From Roseiarcus sp036488815 (lineage in GTDB: Bacteria; Pseudomonadota; Alphaproteobacteria; Rhizobiales; Beijerinckiaceae): a stretch of DNA of 64,000 nucleotides. The translations under genes and the position numbers were made by a program. Under the pieces are notes generated by a model. The model saw nothing but the letters and a program-made list of their open reading frames with translations, had not been told where the DNA came from and did no database searches. The stretch is from assembly GCA_036488815.1 (NCBI GenBank), contig DASXGX010000118.1, positions 1 through 64,000 of the forward strand, written 5' to 3'. Shown piece after piece: positions 1 through 9,300 of the stretch (positions are counted from its first letter, which is position 1; each line of letters begins with the position of its first letter).

Positions 1-56
1 CTCACGTTTTTCGCTTCGTCAGTCGGCCCACTGCTGCAATTGCGGCGACCGAGAGG

Positions 57-97
57 CGGCGCCGCGTGGATGGCCGGGACAAGCCCGGCCAAGACGG
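57..97 (+). repeat. Partial copy of dispersed palindromic repeat (copy A)
   Basis: This 41-bp stretch carries the repeat core, a short palindrome of the form GGCCGGGACAAGCCCGGCC preceded by GGCGCCGCGTGGAT. The same core recurs near 10595, 45785 and 57153 on this strand and near 45590 on the other strand. Only the 3' part of the longer element (see 10454-10666) is present. The remaining bases 1-56 show no gene. Confidence 0.8.
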
Positions 98-112
98 GGG
101 CCGGCGGCCGGA

Positions 113-1147
113 CTATCCTGCCCCGCCCACCTCCTCCATCGCCAGCTTCGCCATCAGCGGCACGGCGGCGCCCATCTTGCGGGCCCGTTCGGGGTTGGAA
201 GCGTTGCCGTCGAGCGAGCGTTTGTAGACGCCCTGCGCGATCGCGGCGATGCGGAAGAAGCTGAAGGCGATCAGGAAGCTCCAGTCGGGAATGTGCGTGA
301 GCCGGCGCCGCCGGCAATAGTCGGCGACGTAACTCGCCTCGTCGGGAATGCCGAGCGCGGCGCGGTCGGCGCCGGCGAGGCCACGAAAGTCGCCCGCATT
401 CGGCAGGCGCCATTGCATGCATTGATAGGCGAGATCGGCGAAAGGGTGGCCAAGCGTCGACAATTCCCAATCGAGCACGGCGAGCAGGCGCGGCGCCTCG
501 GCCGCGAAGATCATGTTGTCGATGCGCCAGTCGCCATGGACGAGCGACACCCGCCCGTCGTCGGCGGGCGTATGCGCGCCGAGCCAGTCGATCAGCCGGT
601 TCATATCGGCGATCTCGCTCGTCTCGCTGGCTCGGTACTGCTCGCCCCAGCGCTGCAATTGCCGCGCGAAATAATTGCCTGGCTTGCCGAAGTCGGCGAG
701 GCCGGCGGCTGCGACGTCGATCGCGTGCAGCTTGGCCAGCGCCTCGTTCATCGCGTCATAGACGCTGGCGCGCTCCTCGCGCGTCGCGTCCGGCATCGCC
801 GGATCCCAGAAGATGCGGCCCTCGACATAGCTCATCAGATAGAAGACGGAGCCGGCGACGCTCTCGTCCTCGCACAGAGCGAGAACGCGCGGGGCGGGAA
901 AGCCGCAGGCCGCGAGCGCCGCCAGCACGCGATATTCGCGCTCGACCATATGCGCCGATTTGAGCAGCTTGCCCGGCGGCTTGCGCCGGAGCACGTAGCG
1001 CGCGTTCGGCGTCGTGATGAGGTAGGTCGGGTTCGATTGCCCGGTCGGGAACTTGCGCGCCGCGCTCGGCCCCGCATAGCCCTCGACATGCGTGCTCGCC
1101 CAGGCGTCGAGCGCGGACGTGTCGTCTGGAAATCCGGCGTCGCTCAT
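113..1147 (-). CDS. Phosphotransferase family protein (APH-like kinase, LvaA/ACAD10-11 N-terminal type)
   Basis: This 344-residue protein has the aminoglycoside phosphotransferase / choline kinase fold. The catalytic loop HGDWRIDN lies at residues 204-211 and the metal-binding DWE at 226-228; the nucleotide-binding lobe occupies about residues 30-110. The ATG at 1147 overlaps the stop of the upstream acyl-CoA dehydrogenase by 4 bp (ATGA), so the two are translationally coupled. In human ACAD10/11 these two domains are fused, and in the Pseudomonas levulinate pathway a separate APH-type kinase phosphorylates 4-hydroxyacyl-CoA. By analogy this gene probably activates a hydroxyacyl-CoA; that substrate is inference. 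An antibiotic kinase is unlikely given the partner. Confidence 0.85.
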   Translation of the reverse strand: MSDAGFPDDTSALDAWASTHVEGYAGPSAARKFPTGQSNPTYLITTPNARYVLRRKPPGKLLKSAHMVEREYRVLAALAACGFPAPRVLALCEDESVAGSVFYLMSYVEGRIFWDPAMPDATREERASVYDAMNEALAKLHAIDVAAAGLADFGKPGNYFARQLQRWGEQYRASETSEIADMNRLIDWLGAHTPADDGRVSLVHGDWRIDNMIFAAEAPRLLAVLDWELSTLGHPFADLAYQCMQWRLPNAGDFRGLAGADRAALGIPDEASYVADYCRRRRLTHIPDWSFLIAFSFFRIAAIAQGVYKRSLDGNASNPERARKMGAAVPLMAKLAMEEVGGAG

Positions 1148-2379
1148 CGCCTCTCGTCCGAATTGTCGTAGCGCCTGAGTTCGGCCTTGGCGATCACCTG
1201 CCGATGCACTGCGTCTGGCCCGTCGGCGAGGCGCAGCGTGCGCACGCTCGTCCACATCCGCGCGAGCGGGAAATCCTGGCTGACGCCGGCGCCGCCATGC
1301 ATCTGCACCGCCTGATCGATCACTTCGAGCGCGACGCGCGGCGCGACCACCTTGATCTGCGAGATCAGCGGCGCGGCGGCCCGCACGCCTTGCGTATCCA
1401 TCGTCCACGCGGCTTTGAGGCAAAGCAGGCGCGCCATCTCGATGCTCATGCGCGCCTCGGCGATGATGTCGCGGTTGGCGCCGAGCGCGGCGAGTTTCCT
1501 GCCGAAGGCTTCACGAGCCACCGCGCGCCGGCACAGCGCTTCGAGCGCGCGCTCGGCCTGGCCGATCGCCCGCATGCAATGGTGGATGCGCCCCGGTCCC
1601 AAACGCCCTTGCGCGATCTCGAAGCCCCGGCCGCGTCCGAGGATCAGCGCGTCCTTGGGGACGCGCACGTCGGTGAAGCGGATGTGCATGTGGCCGTGCG
1701 GCGCGTCGTCGTTGCCGTAGACCGTCATCGCCCTTAGCTTCTCGACGCCCTTAGTCTCGGCGGGAACGAGCAGCATCGAATGGCTGGCGTGGCGCGACGC
1801 CTCAGGGTCCGTCTTCGCCATCACGATATAGAGCGAGCACCGGGGATCGCCGGCGCCGGAGGACCACCATTTCTCGCCGTTGAGCACCCACTCGTCGCCC
1901 TCCAGGCGCGCATCCATCGCGATGTTGGTCGCGTCCGACGAGGCGACGCCCGGCTCCGTCATCAGATAGGCCGAGCGCGTCCGCCCCTCGAGCAGGTCGG
2001 GAAGCCAGCGCTGCTTTTGCTCCGGCGAGCCGAAGCGCTCGATCACCTCCATGTTGCCGGTGTCGGGCGCGGAGCAATTGAACGCCTCCGAGGCGAGCAT
2101 CGACCAACCCATTTCCTCCGCGATATAGGCGTATTCGACCGTCGTCAGGCCGTAGCCTTTGTCCGATCCGGTCAGCCAGAAATTCCACAGGCCCTTGGCG
2201 CGCGCTTTCGCCTTGAGGGATTCGCGGATCTCGACTTGGCGCGCGGTCGGCTGGAACCGATCGCCCGAGCGGCCGATTTCGGCCTCGTATTCTTCCTCGC
2301 TCGGGATGATGTCGTCGCGCACCATGGCGCGGACCGCCGCCACGAGCGGGCGAACCTTGTCCGTGACGCTTAGATCCAT
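1144..2379 (-). CDS. Acyl-CoA dehydrogenase, ACAD10/11-like
   Basis: This 411-residue flavoprotein of the acyl-CoA dehydrogenase family shows the FAD/substrate segment MTEPGVASSDATNIA at about 148-162 and the C-terminal QMHGGAGVSQDFPLAR at about 355-370. The end reads RLADGPDAVH rather than the IYEG-type catalytic Glu region of classic short-chain enzymes, which is usual for the ACAD10/11 branch. The start at 2379 is supported by the ribosome site GGGAGGAAAG directly upstream. It is the first gene of a two-gene operon with the overlapping kinase-like gene. The likely role is dehydration or dehydrogenation of a (phospho)hydroxyacyl-CoA during fatty or hydroxy acid catabolism. Confidence 0.88.
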   Translation of the reverse strand: MDLSVTDKVRPLVAAVRAMVRDDIIPSEEEYEAEIGRSGDRFQPTARQVEIRESLKAKARAKGLWNFWLTGSDKGYGLTTVEYAYIAEEMGWSMLASEAFNCSAPDTGNMEVIERFGSPEQKQRWLPDLLEGRTRSAYLMTEPGVASSDATNIAMDARLEGDEWVLNGEKWWSSGAGDPRCSLYIVMAKTDPEASRHASHSMLLVPAETKGVEKLRAMTVYGNDDAPHGHMHIRFTDVRVPKDALILGRGRGFEIAQGRLGPGRIHHCMRAIGQAERALEALCRRAVAREAFGRKLAALGANRDIIAEARMSIEMARLLCLKAAWTMDTQGVRAAAPLISQIKVVAPRVALEVIDQAVQMHGGAGVSQDFPLARMWTSVRTLRLADGPDAVHRQVIAKAELRRYDNSDERR

Positions 2380-2563
2380 GCTTTCCTCCCGAAACGGATT
2401 TTTCATTGCGAGTTGACCCGCAATCCGGCGTCGGCGCAAGGGCGTAGGCGAGGCTCGTTGAAGCGGAACGGAGCGCGAGCGCGCCGTCGGCCGACAATTT
2501 CTTTCCGAAGGAACGAAATTCGGCTAGAACGTCGGTCTGTTGCGGCGTCCCGGGAGGCGCGCG

Positions 2564-3970
2564 ATGCGATCGCCCAGCGAAATCGAAGCCCTTTTTACGA
2601 TCCTCAAGCGGACGGCTCCGCCGCCGGTTGCGGGCGCCATCGAAACGTTGCTTCGCGAGGGAAGCGACGAGGAGCTCTGCCGCGTCAACGCCTTGGCCTT
2701 CGCGGCCAAGCGAGGTCTCGACGAGGAGGAGACGATTGCCGGCTTCCTCCATGCCACGCAGGTCGGTTTTTTCGATCAGGCGTGGAACGTTCTGTGCCCC
2801 GGCTGCGGCGGCGTGCTCGACACTGGCGCGACGTTGAAGACCGTGGATCGCGCGATCTATTCATGCTCGCTCTGCGCGACGGGCTACGAGCCTACCCTCG
2901 ACGAAATGGTCGAAGTGACCTTCACTGTGAGCCCCAACGTCCGTCGCATCGCCGCGCACGATCCCCACAGCCTGCCGCCGCTCGAATATTATCGCCAGGT
3001 TTTCTGGGGTTCAGGCGTCGATTTGCCGGACTACGAAACCCTCGAGCGGGACTTCCAGGAAATCACCCTCGACTCGCTCGAACTGCCGCCAGGCGAAAAA
3101 GCCACCGTTTCGCTGCAAGCTCCCGCGGAGTTCATCATTGTTTTCGATCCCGTCACCCATACGGCGCAATTCGTCGATGTGAAGGGCGAACCGACGCGCG
3201 AACGCCAGACGCTCACGGTCTTGCTCAACAAGCAGCAGGCGCCGACTGACACGACGACGATCCGGCCGGGTCCGCTGCGCATCCTGTTCGAGAACCGGAC
3301 GGATGCGCGCGCGTTGCCGACCGTCTGGATCGCCGGCGAGCGATTGCACGCCTTGATGGAAATGCGCCGCCCCTTCCTCACGGCCAAGCGCCTGCTCACC
3401 AACCAGACGTTTCGCGATCTTTACCGGACCGACACGATCGACGTCGCCCAGCGGCTGAAGATCACGAGCTTGACCTTCCTGTTCACGGATCTGAAGGGCT
3501 CGACCGAACTCTACGACCGAGTCGGGGACATCGTCGCTTACGATCTCGTGAATGCGCATTTTCGCGCGCTCCAGGATATCGTCGCCGCCGAGGCCGGCGC
3601 CGTGGTCAAGACAATCGGCGACGCGGTCATGGCGACCTTCCCGACTCCCGACCGCGCGGTCGCCGCGGCGCTGCGAATGCGCGAGGCGATGCGCGACTTG
3701 GACGGCGACCTGATCTTGAAGATCGGCATTCACGAGGGCCCGTGCCTCGCCGTTATGCTCAACGAACGGCAGGACTATTTCGGTCAGACCGTCAACATCG
3801 CCTCGCGCGTCCAGGGGCTCGCCACGTCGACGGCGATCTTTGCGACCGGCCAGGTGGTGCGCTCCGACGAGGCGTCGCGGGTCCTCGAGAGAAGCGGCAT
3901 CAGGCCGACTCCAAACGAGCAAAAGCTGCGCGGCATCGCCGAACGGCTGTCAGTGTTTGAAATTCCCTGA
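2564..3970 (+). CDS. Class III adenylate/guanylate cyclase with N-terminal DUF5939-like zinc-ribbon region
   Basis: This 468-residue protein has a C-terminal class III cyclase domain from about residue 305. Both metal aspartates (FTDLKGST and KTIGDAV), the purine-specifying Lys (VVKTIGD) and the transition-state Asn/Arg (TVNIASR) are present, so it should be active. The N-terminal half resembles the DUF5939 adenylate-cyclase regulatory family and contains a CPGCGG...CSLC four-cysteine knuckle near residues 85-115 that could bind zinc. The ATG at 2564 is preferred over a TTG at 2540 because GGGAGG precedes it. It is divergent from the acyl-CoA dehydrogenase operon. There is no membrane segment, so it is cytosolic. 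Confidence 0.88.
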   Translation: MRSPSEIEALFTILKRTAPPPVAGAIETLLREGSDEELCRVNALAFAAKRGLDEEETIAGFLHATQVGFFDQAWNVLCPGCGGVLDTGATLKTVDRAIYSCSLCATGYEPTLDEMVEVTFTVSPNVRRIAAHDPHSLPPLEYYRQVFWGSGVDLPDYETLERDFQEITLDSLELPPGEKATVSLQAPAEFIIVFDPVTHTAQFVDVKGEPTRERQTLTVLLNKQQAPTDTTTIRPGPLRILFENRTDARALPTVWIAGERLHALMEMRRPFLTAKRLLTNQTFRDLYRTDTIDVAQRLKITSLTFLFTDLKGSTELYDRVGDIVAYDLVNAHFRALQDIVAAEAGAVVKTIGDAVMATFPTPDRAVAAALRMREAMRDLDGDLILKIGIHEGPCLAVMLNERQDYFGQTVNIASRVQGLATSTAIFATGQVVRSDEASRVLERSGIRPTPNEQKLRGIAERLSVFEIP

Positions 3971-4003
3971 CCGCCGTCGCGCCGCCTCCAAGGCGCCCGC
4001 TCG

Positions 4004-4537
4004 CTATTTCGGGAACGGAACGGGGCTGTCCGACAGCGTCTGGAGATAGGCGAGAATGTCGGCGCGCTTGTTGCCCTCCGACTCGCCGGGATAGGACATC
4101 TTGGTGCCGGGAGCCACCGCCGACGGCTTGTGGATCCAATCGTTGAGCTTTTCGTAGGTCCAGTCGCCGCCGAGCTTCTTGACCGCGTCGGAATACGAGA
4201 AGCCCGCTACGGAAGCGATCGGCCGGCCGACGACGCCGTAGAGCGGCGGGCCCACCTTGGTCGGGCCGCCCTTGGCGAAACTGTGGCACGCCTCGCAAGC
4301 CTTGGCGTCGGCCTGTCCCTTGGTCGCGTTCGCCTTGGCGAGCAGCGCCGGCAGCGGCTCCTCGGGGGCGGCTTTCGCCGCCGGGGCGGACGCGGTCGAA
4401 AGGCCGGGCAGTTGGTAGCCGGGCTTTACCGCCCGGTGCGGCGCAAAGACAGCGCTGGAAAACACTCCGAGCGCCATGGTTCCCAGTAGGGTGCTGAGGA
4501 CGGCCAGAGCAATCTTATTGGCGTTCGTCGTTTCCAT
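4004..4537 (-). CDS. cycM: Membrane-anchored c-type cytochrome (CycM / cytochrome c552-like)
   Basis: This 177-residue class I cytochrome c has an uncleaved N-terminal anchor at about residues 9-31, a proline/alanine-rich linker, and one heme site CEACH at 81-85. The axial methionine is probably Met147 in GTKMSYPG. Size and layout match the rhizobial CycM proteins that pass electrons from the bc1 complex to aa3-type oxidase from the periplasmic face. It is divergent from kdsB, an arrangement commonly seen in Hyphomicrobiales. The gene symbol rests on similarity of architecture, not on a search. Confidence 0.85.
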   Translation of the reverse strand: METTNANKIALAVLSTLLGTMALGVFSSAVFAPHRAVKPGYQLPGLSTASAPAAKAAPEEPLPALLAKANATKGQADAKACEACHSFAKGGPTKVGPPLYGVVGRPIASVAGFSYSDAVKKLGGDWTYEKLNDWIHKPSAVAPGTKMSYPGESEGNKRADILAYLQTLSDSPVPFPK

Positions 4538-4687
4538 GCGCGAATCAGCCCCCCTATAACCATTTGGCGATGGAGGCTTTGCGCCCCCACGGTTGGACTT
4601 TGATTAGCCGCTTTGCGCGGGACTTGGCAACACGTATAAGCGCGGCGGCATTGCGTTTTTTGGCGACGCGTAGGCTCAAGACCGCTC

Positions 4688-5431
4688 ATGATCCGTCCTC
4701 TCGTTCTCATTCCCGCGCGCATGGCCTCGACGCGCCTGCCCGGCAAACCGCTAGCGGACATCCACGGCGAGCCGATGATTGCGCATGTGTGGCGCCGCGC
4801 GGTAGAGGCCGACGTCGGTCCCGTGCTCGTCGCTGCGGACGATCCTGGGATCGTCGAAGCGATCCAGGCGGTCGGCGGGCGGGCCGTGCTGACGCGCGCC
4901 GATCACGCCTCCGGCTCGGACCGCATCTATGAGGCGCTCTGCACCTTCGACCCCGAGGGCCGCCACGACGTCATCGTCAACGTGCAGGGCGACCTGCCGA
5001 CGATCGAGCGGGAGGCGGTGCGCGCCGCAGTCGGCCCGCTGAACGACGCGCAAGTCGACATCGCGACGCTCGCGACGCCGATCACGCGCGAAGCGGAGCG
5101 GGACGATCCGAACGTCGTGAAGGTGGTGGGGACCCAGGTGACGCCGGGCCGGCTGCGCGCGCTCTACTTCACGCGAGCGCGGGCGCCTTGGGGCGAGGGG
5201 CCGCTGCTGCATCACATCGGGCTTTACGCCTATCGGCGCGAGGCGCTCGCGCGTTTCGTCGCGCTGGCGCCGTCGCCGCTCGAGCGGCGCGAGAAGCTCG
5301 AACAGTTGCGTGCGCTCGAGGCCGGCATGCGCATCGACGTCGCACTGGTGGACGTCGCGCCGCTGGGCGTGGACACGCCGGAGGATTTGCGCCGCGCCCG
5401 CGAGATGCTGGCGACCAGGAAGGACCCATGA
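4688..5431 (+). CDS. kdsB: 3-deoxy-manno-octulosonate cytidylyltransferase
   Basis: This 247-residue cytosolic enzyme activates Kdo as CMP-Kdo for lipopolysaccharide inner-core synthesis. The nucleotide-binding start IPARMASTRLPGKPL sits at about residues 6-20, followed by the family segments GGRAVLT, DHASGSDR and NVQGDLP. The length is typical for KdsB. Its stop overlaps the pheA start by 4 bp (ATGA), indicating a coupled two-gene unit. The Shine-Dalgarno is weak, but the ATG at 4688 places the nucleotide-binding loop exactly at the N-terminus as expected. Confidence 0.95.
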   Translation: MIRPLVLIPARMASTRLPGKPLADIHGEPMIAHVWRRAVEADVGPVLVAADDPGIVEAIQAVGGRAVLTRADHASGSDRIYEALCTFDPEGRHDVIVNVQGDLPTIEREAVRAAVGPLNDAQVDIATLATPITREAERDDPNVVKVVGTQVTPGRLRALYFTRARAPWGEGPLLHHIGLYAYRREALARFVALAPSPLERREKLEQLRALEAGMRIDVALVDVAPLGVDTPEDLRRAREMLATRKDP

Positions 5432-6288
5432 CCCAGAGCAAGACGATCGCCTATCAGGGCGAGCCGGGCGCGAATTCGCACATCGCCTGCATCGACAACT
5501 ATCCCGGCTATGAGCCGTTGCCTTGCGCCACCTTCGAGGACGCGTTTGCGGCGTTGCAGGAAGGGCGGGCCGATCTCGGCATGATCCCGATCGAGAATTC
5601 GATCGCCGGCCGCGTCGCCGACATCCACACGCTGCTGCCGGCGTCGGGGTTGCACATCGTCGGCGAGACGTTTCTGCCGATCCATTTCCAGCTTCTGGCG
5701 GTCGAGGGCGCGCGGCTCGACGGTCTGCGCAGCGTCCATAGCCACATCCACGCGCTTGGCCAATGCCGCAAGATCATCCGCAAACACGGCCTGACGCCCG
5801 TCGTCGCCGGCGACACCGCCGGCTCGGCGCGCGAAGTCGCGGAATGGCGCGATCCGACGCGCGCCTCGCTCGCGACCCAGCTCGCCGGCGAGATCTACGG
5901 CCTGAAAACGCTCGCCGCCGACGTCGAGGACGCCGCGCACAACACGACCCGCTTCGTCGTGCTCTCCAACGCGCCGAGCTGGTCGGCCGCCAACAACGGC
6001 CCGCTGGTGACGACCTTCGTCTTCCGGGTGCGCAACGTGCCGGCGGCGCTCTACAAGGCGCTCGGCGGCTTCGCCACCAACGGCGTCAACATGACCAAGC
6101 TCGAAAGCTACATGGTCGAGGGCGAATTTACCGCCACGCAATTCCTCGCCGATGTCGACGGCCATCCCGACGACGCACCGCTCAAGCGCGCGCTCGAAGA
6201 GCTGGAGTTCTTCTCGCGCGAGTTGCGCATTCTCGGCGTCTATCCCGCCCATCCTTTCCGCGTCGAGACGCAGAAGCGGGCGGAGTAG
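5428..6288 (+). CDS. pheA: Prephenate dehydratase
   Basis: This 286-residue monofunctional prephenate dehydratase converts prephenate to phenylpyruvate in phenylalanine biosynthesis. The catalytic domain shows YQGEPGANSH at the N-terminus, IPIENSIAGRV, and the active-site motif NTTRF at about 171-175. A C-terminal ACT domain (about 195-275, with LESYMVEGEF) should bind phenylalanine for feedback inhibition. There is no chorismate mutase domain, unlike the enterobacterial PheA. It is coupled to kdsB by an ATGA overlap. It ends 27 bp from the convergent AAA-cyclase gene. Confidence 0.94.
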   Translation: MTQSKTIAYQGEPGANSHIACIDNYPGYEPLPCATFEDAFAALQEGRADLGMIPIENSIAGRVADIHTLLPASGLHIVGETFLPIHFQLLAVEGARLDGLRSVHSHIHALGQCRKIIRKHGLTPVVAGDTAGSAREVAEWRDPTRASLATQLAGEIYGLKTLAADVEDAAHNTTRFVVLSNAPSWSAANNGPLVTTFVFRVRNVPAALYKALGGFATNGVNMTKLESYMVEGEFTATQFLADVDGHPDDAPLKRALEELEFFSRELRILGVYPAHPFRVETQKRAE

Positions 6289-6315
6289 CGATGACGAGAA
6301 AGTGACCGCTTCGCC

Positions 6316-9300
6316 TCACCAGACGATTTCGAAGATCCGGTGAGCGCCGGCGAGGCCCTTGAGCTCCCGATCGCCCATCGGCGTGAAGCGCAGATCGCCC
6401 GCGTTCGCCGCCAAATCGCGCAAGGTCGACGAGGTGAGGATCTGACCGCCCCGCGCGAGCCCCGCAATTCGCGCGGCGAGAATCACCGCCTTGCCGAAAT
6501 AGTCGGCCGATTCGTTGATCGCCTCGCCGACGTGCAAGCCGATCCGCACTCGGATCGGCAGCTCGGGATGGCGTTCGCAATAGGCGGCGAACGAGCGCTG
6601 CACCGCGATCGCGCAGAGCGCAGCGCGCCGGGCGCTGGAAAATGCGACCATGAAGCTGTCGCCTAGCGCCTTGACCTCGGTGCCGCGATGGGCGGCGATC
6701 TGCTGGCGCACGATCTCGTTGTGGATGCGGAGGATTTCATGGGCGCGCAGGTCGCCCAGCCGCTCGTAGAGCGAGGTCGATTCCTCGATGTCGGAGAACA
6801 GGATCGTGACCGTGCCCTCGAACGAGGCCTGTGCGCCGAGGTCGCGGGCGCGCGCGATCGCGGCTGCGACCACGGCATCGACCGCGTCGGCTTCTTTCGG
6901 CTCCAAGGCGACGCGGGCCGGGGAGGGGGCGTCGGCGCCGTCGGCCTCGCGCGCGCCGCTCGCTGCGCGGGCTTGCGTTTCGGCGGCAAGGGCTTCGAGC
7001 TTCGCCTTGAGGCGGCCGAGATCAAGCGCCTCGGCGGTCTGCCGCGCCGAGGCCAAAAGCTCGATGGCGCGTGCGCGATCTTGGCTTGCGCCGCGCGCGA
7101 GCAGCAGGCGGCCAAATTCGCACTGGGTATGCGCGAGGCAGACAGTCGCGCGGATGCGGCGATTGGCGGCGAGAGCCACCTCGAAGTGCGCCGCCGCTGT
7201 GTCGAACTCGCGCCGCAGCCCGGCGAGCCGCCCGAGCGCGAACGCCACCGAGCCGTAGGAATAGACGTATCCCAGCATCGCGTTCTGCGAGGCGTAGGGC
7301 GCAAGCAGACGATAGAGGGTCTCCGCGTGGTCCGCTGCGCCGAGGTCGGCGCAGATGTCGGCCAGGACGAACATCGACGGCAGCCAGTTCCAGTCGTGCG
7401 GAACCTGGCGGAATTCGTCCTCGGCCAGGCTCTCGAACTCGATCCGCGCTTCCTCACGCCGGCCAAGCTGCAGCAGACAGAGTTGCAATCCGCATCGGCT
7501 GAACACGATCAGCGGATTCTGGGAGATGAACGCGCGCAACGGTCCTTCGAGTTCGCCGAGACGCCCGCGCTCCCACAACGTCATGCCGTGCTGGATGAGG
7601 TAGGAGTTGAGGGTCAGCGGACGCCCGCTCTGCTGGCCGCCGACGAAAGCCTGTTGCGCGAGAGCCGCCGATTCGTCGAGCCGCCCTTCCATCAACGCGC
7701 GCATGCCGCGCAGCAACAATCCGCGGGTGTAGCGATCGCGCAGTTCCACTTCCGCGGCGAGATATTCGCTCAGCGCGACATCGGCGCCGACGACGTCGCC
7801 GGCCTCGATCAGATCGGCGATCCCATAGAAGCGGGCTTCGAGCGCGAAATCGCGCTCCCCGGCGCGCTCCGCGATGGCGATCGCCTCGCGCGTGTCCGCG
7901 AGCCGCTGCTCGAGGCTGTCCGGGCCCCGCATCGCGAGGTGGCGGCCCCACAGCGCGACGATCAGCGTATGGGGATGGCCAAGCCGCCTCGCCATCTCGA
8001 CGGCTTGTTGGCACAGCGCGACCGCCTGTTGCGGGTCCGACCAGTAGAGCTCCATCCCCAGGCGCGCCAGCGCTTGCGCGCGCAAGGGGCTGTCCGCTTC
8101 ATCCAGCCGCTCATGCGCCTCGTTGAGCAGCAGCACGAGGCTGCGGTCCGTCACGCCGGAATTGCTGACGCCCCGGCCGGCCGCGACCACCGCGCGGGCG
8201 AATAGCGCCGGCTGATCGGTGCGGCGTGCGACGTCCGCCGCCGTGAGACAGGTCTTTCGCGATGCGGCGAGGTCGCCGGTCTTGAATTGCGCCTCGCCGA
8301 GTTCGCACAGAAGCTCCGCATAGAGCAGATCGTCCGAGCCGCGCTGCAGGCCGAGAACGTCGATCGCATTGCCGAGATGACGGGCGGCATCCTCGTAGGC
8401 GAGCTGCCTCTCCGCCGTCCGGGCGGCTTTGCGCGAGAATTCGACCGCGAGATCCGCGACGCCGTGCGAGGCGCCTTGGCAATAGTGATACGCGATCTCG
8501 GCGAACGGCCCGGTTGGACTGCTCATGGAGCGAATCGCCTCGGCGACGGCGCAATGCAGCCGGCGGCGCCGGCCGGCCGGCAGGCCGTCGTACAGCGCCT
8601 CGCGAATCAGCGCGTGGCGGAAGCTGTAACGGCCCGCGGCGCCGCGGACCTCGTTGATGAGTTTGAGCGTCGCAGCCTCGTCGAGACGCTCGATCAGGCT
8701 GTCGCGCGGCGCCTGGCTGGCGGCTTGGAGCGTGCCGAGATCGAATTCCCGGCCGATCACCGACGCGGCGCTGAGGAGGTCGTAGGTTTCCGCGGCGAGC
8801 GGCTGGGTGAGCCGCTTGATGAATTCGCTCACGCCGTGCGGGATGCTGAGCTGGCTCGGCGCTTTTGACAGGTCGCCCGCGAGTTGTCCGTCCGCCGCCA
8901 TCTGGCGAAGCATCTCGCCGAGGAAAAACGGGTTGCCGTCTGTGATGTCGAGCAGCGAATTCACCAGCCTGCCGGCGTCGGAGACGCCCCAGGCGCGTTG
9001 GACGAACTCCTCGATTTCGCGCTCGTCCAGTCCGCGCAACGGAAACTTGACGCCTTCGCGCTCCGCCTCCGCGATCAACGCGGCAAGCTCGGGGCTCTGC
9101 TCGATCTCCACTTCTCGGTAGGTGCCGATGACCACGGTCCGGCTCGCGCGGACGTGGCGCGACAACGCGATCAGCATCAGCAGCGAGGTCGAATCGGCGG
9201 CGTGGAGATCGTCCAGCAGAATGAGCAGCGGCTTCGCTTCGGCGGCCTTGCGCAAGAACGAGACGACCGCGTCGAACAGCCGAAACCGCGCCTTTTCCGG

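Noticed and set aside
2465..2489. EcfG-like promoter before the cyclase gene
   Set aside because: GGAAC is present, but 16 bp later the sequence is GTCG, not CGTT.
5188..6288. Reading pheA as a 366-residue protein
   Set aside because: The extra N-terminus overlaps kdsB out of frame; the ATG at 5428 gives the normal family start.
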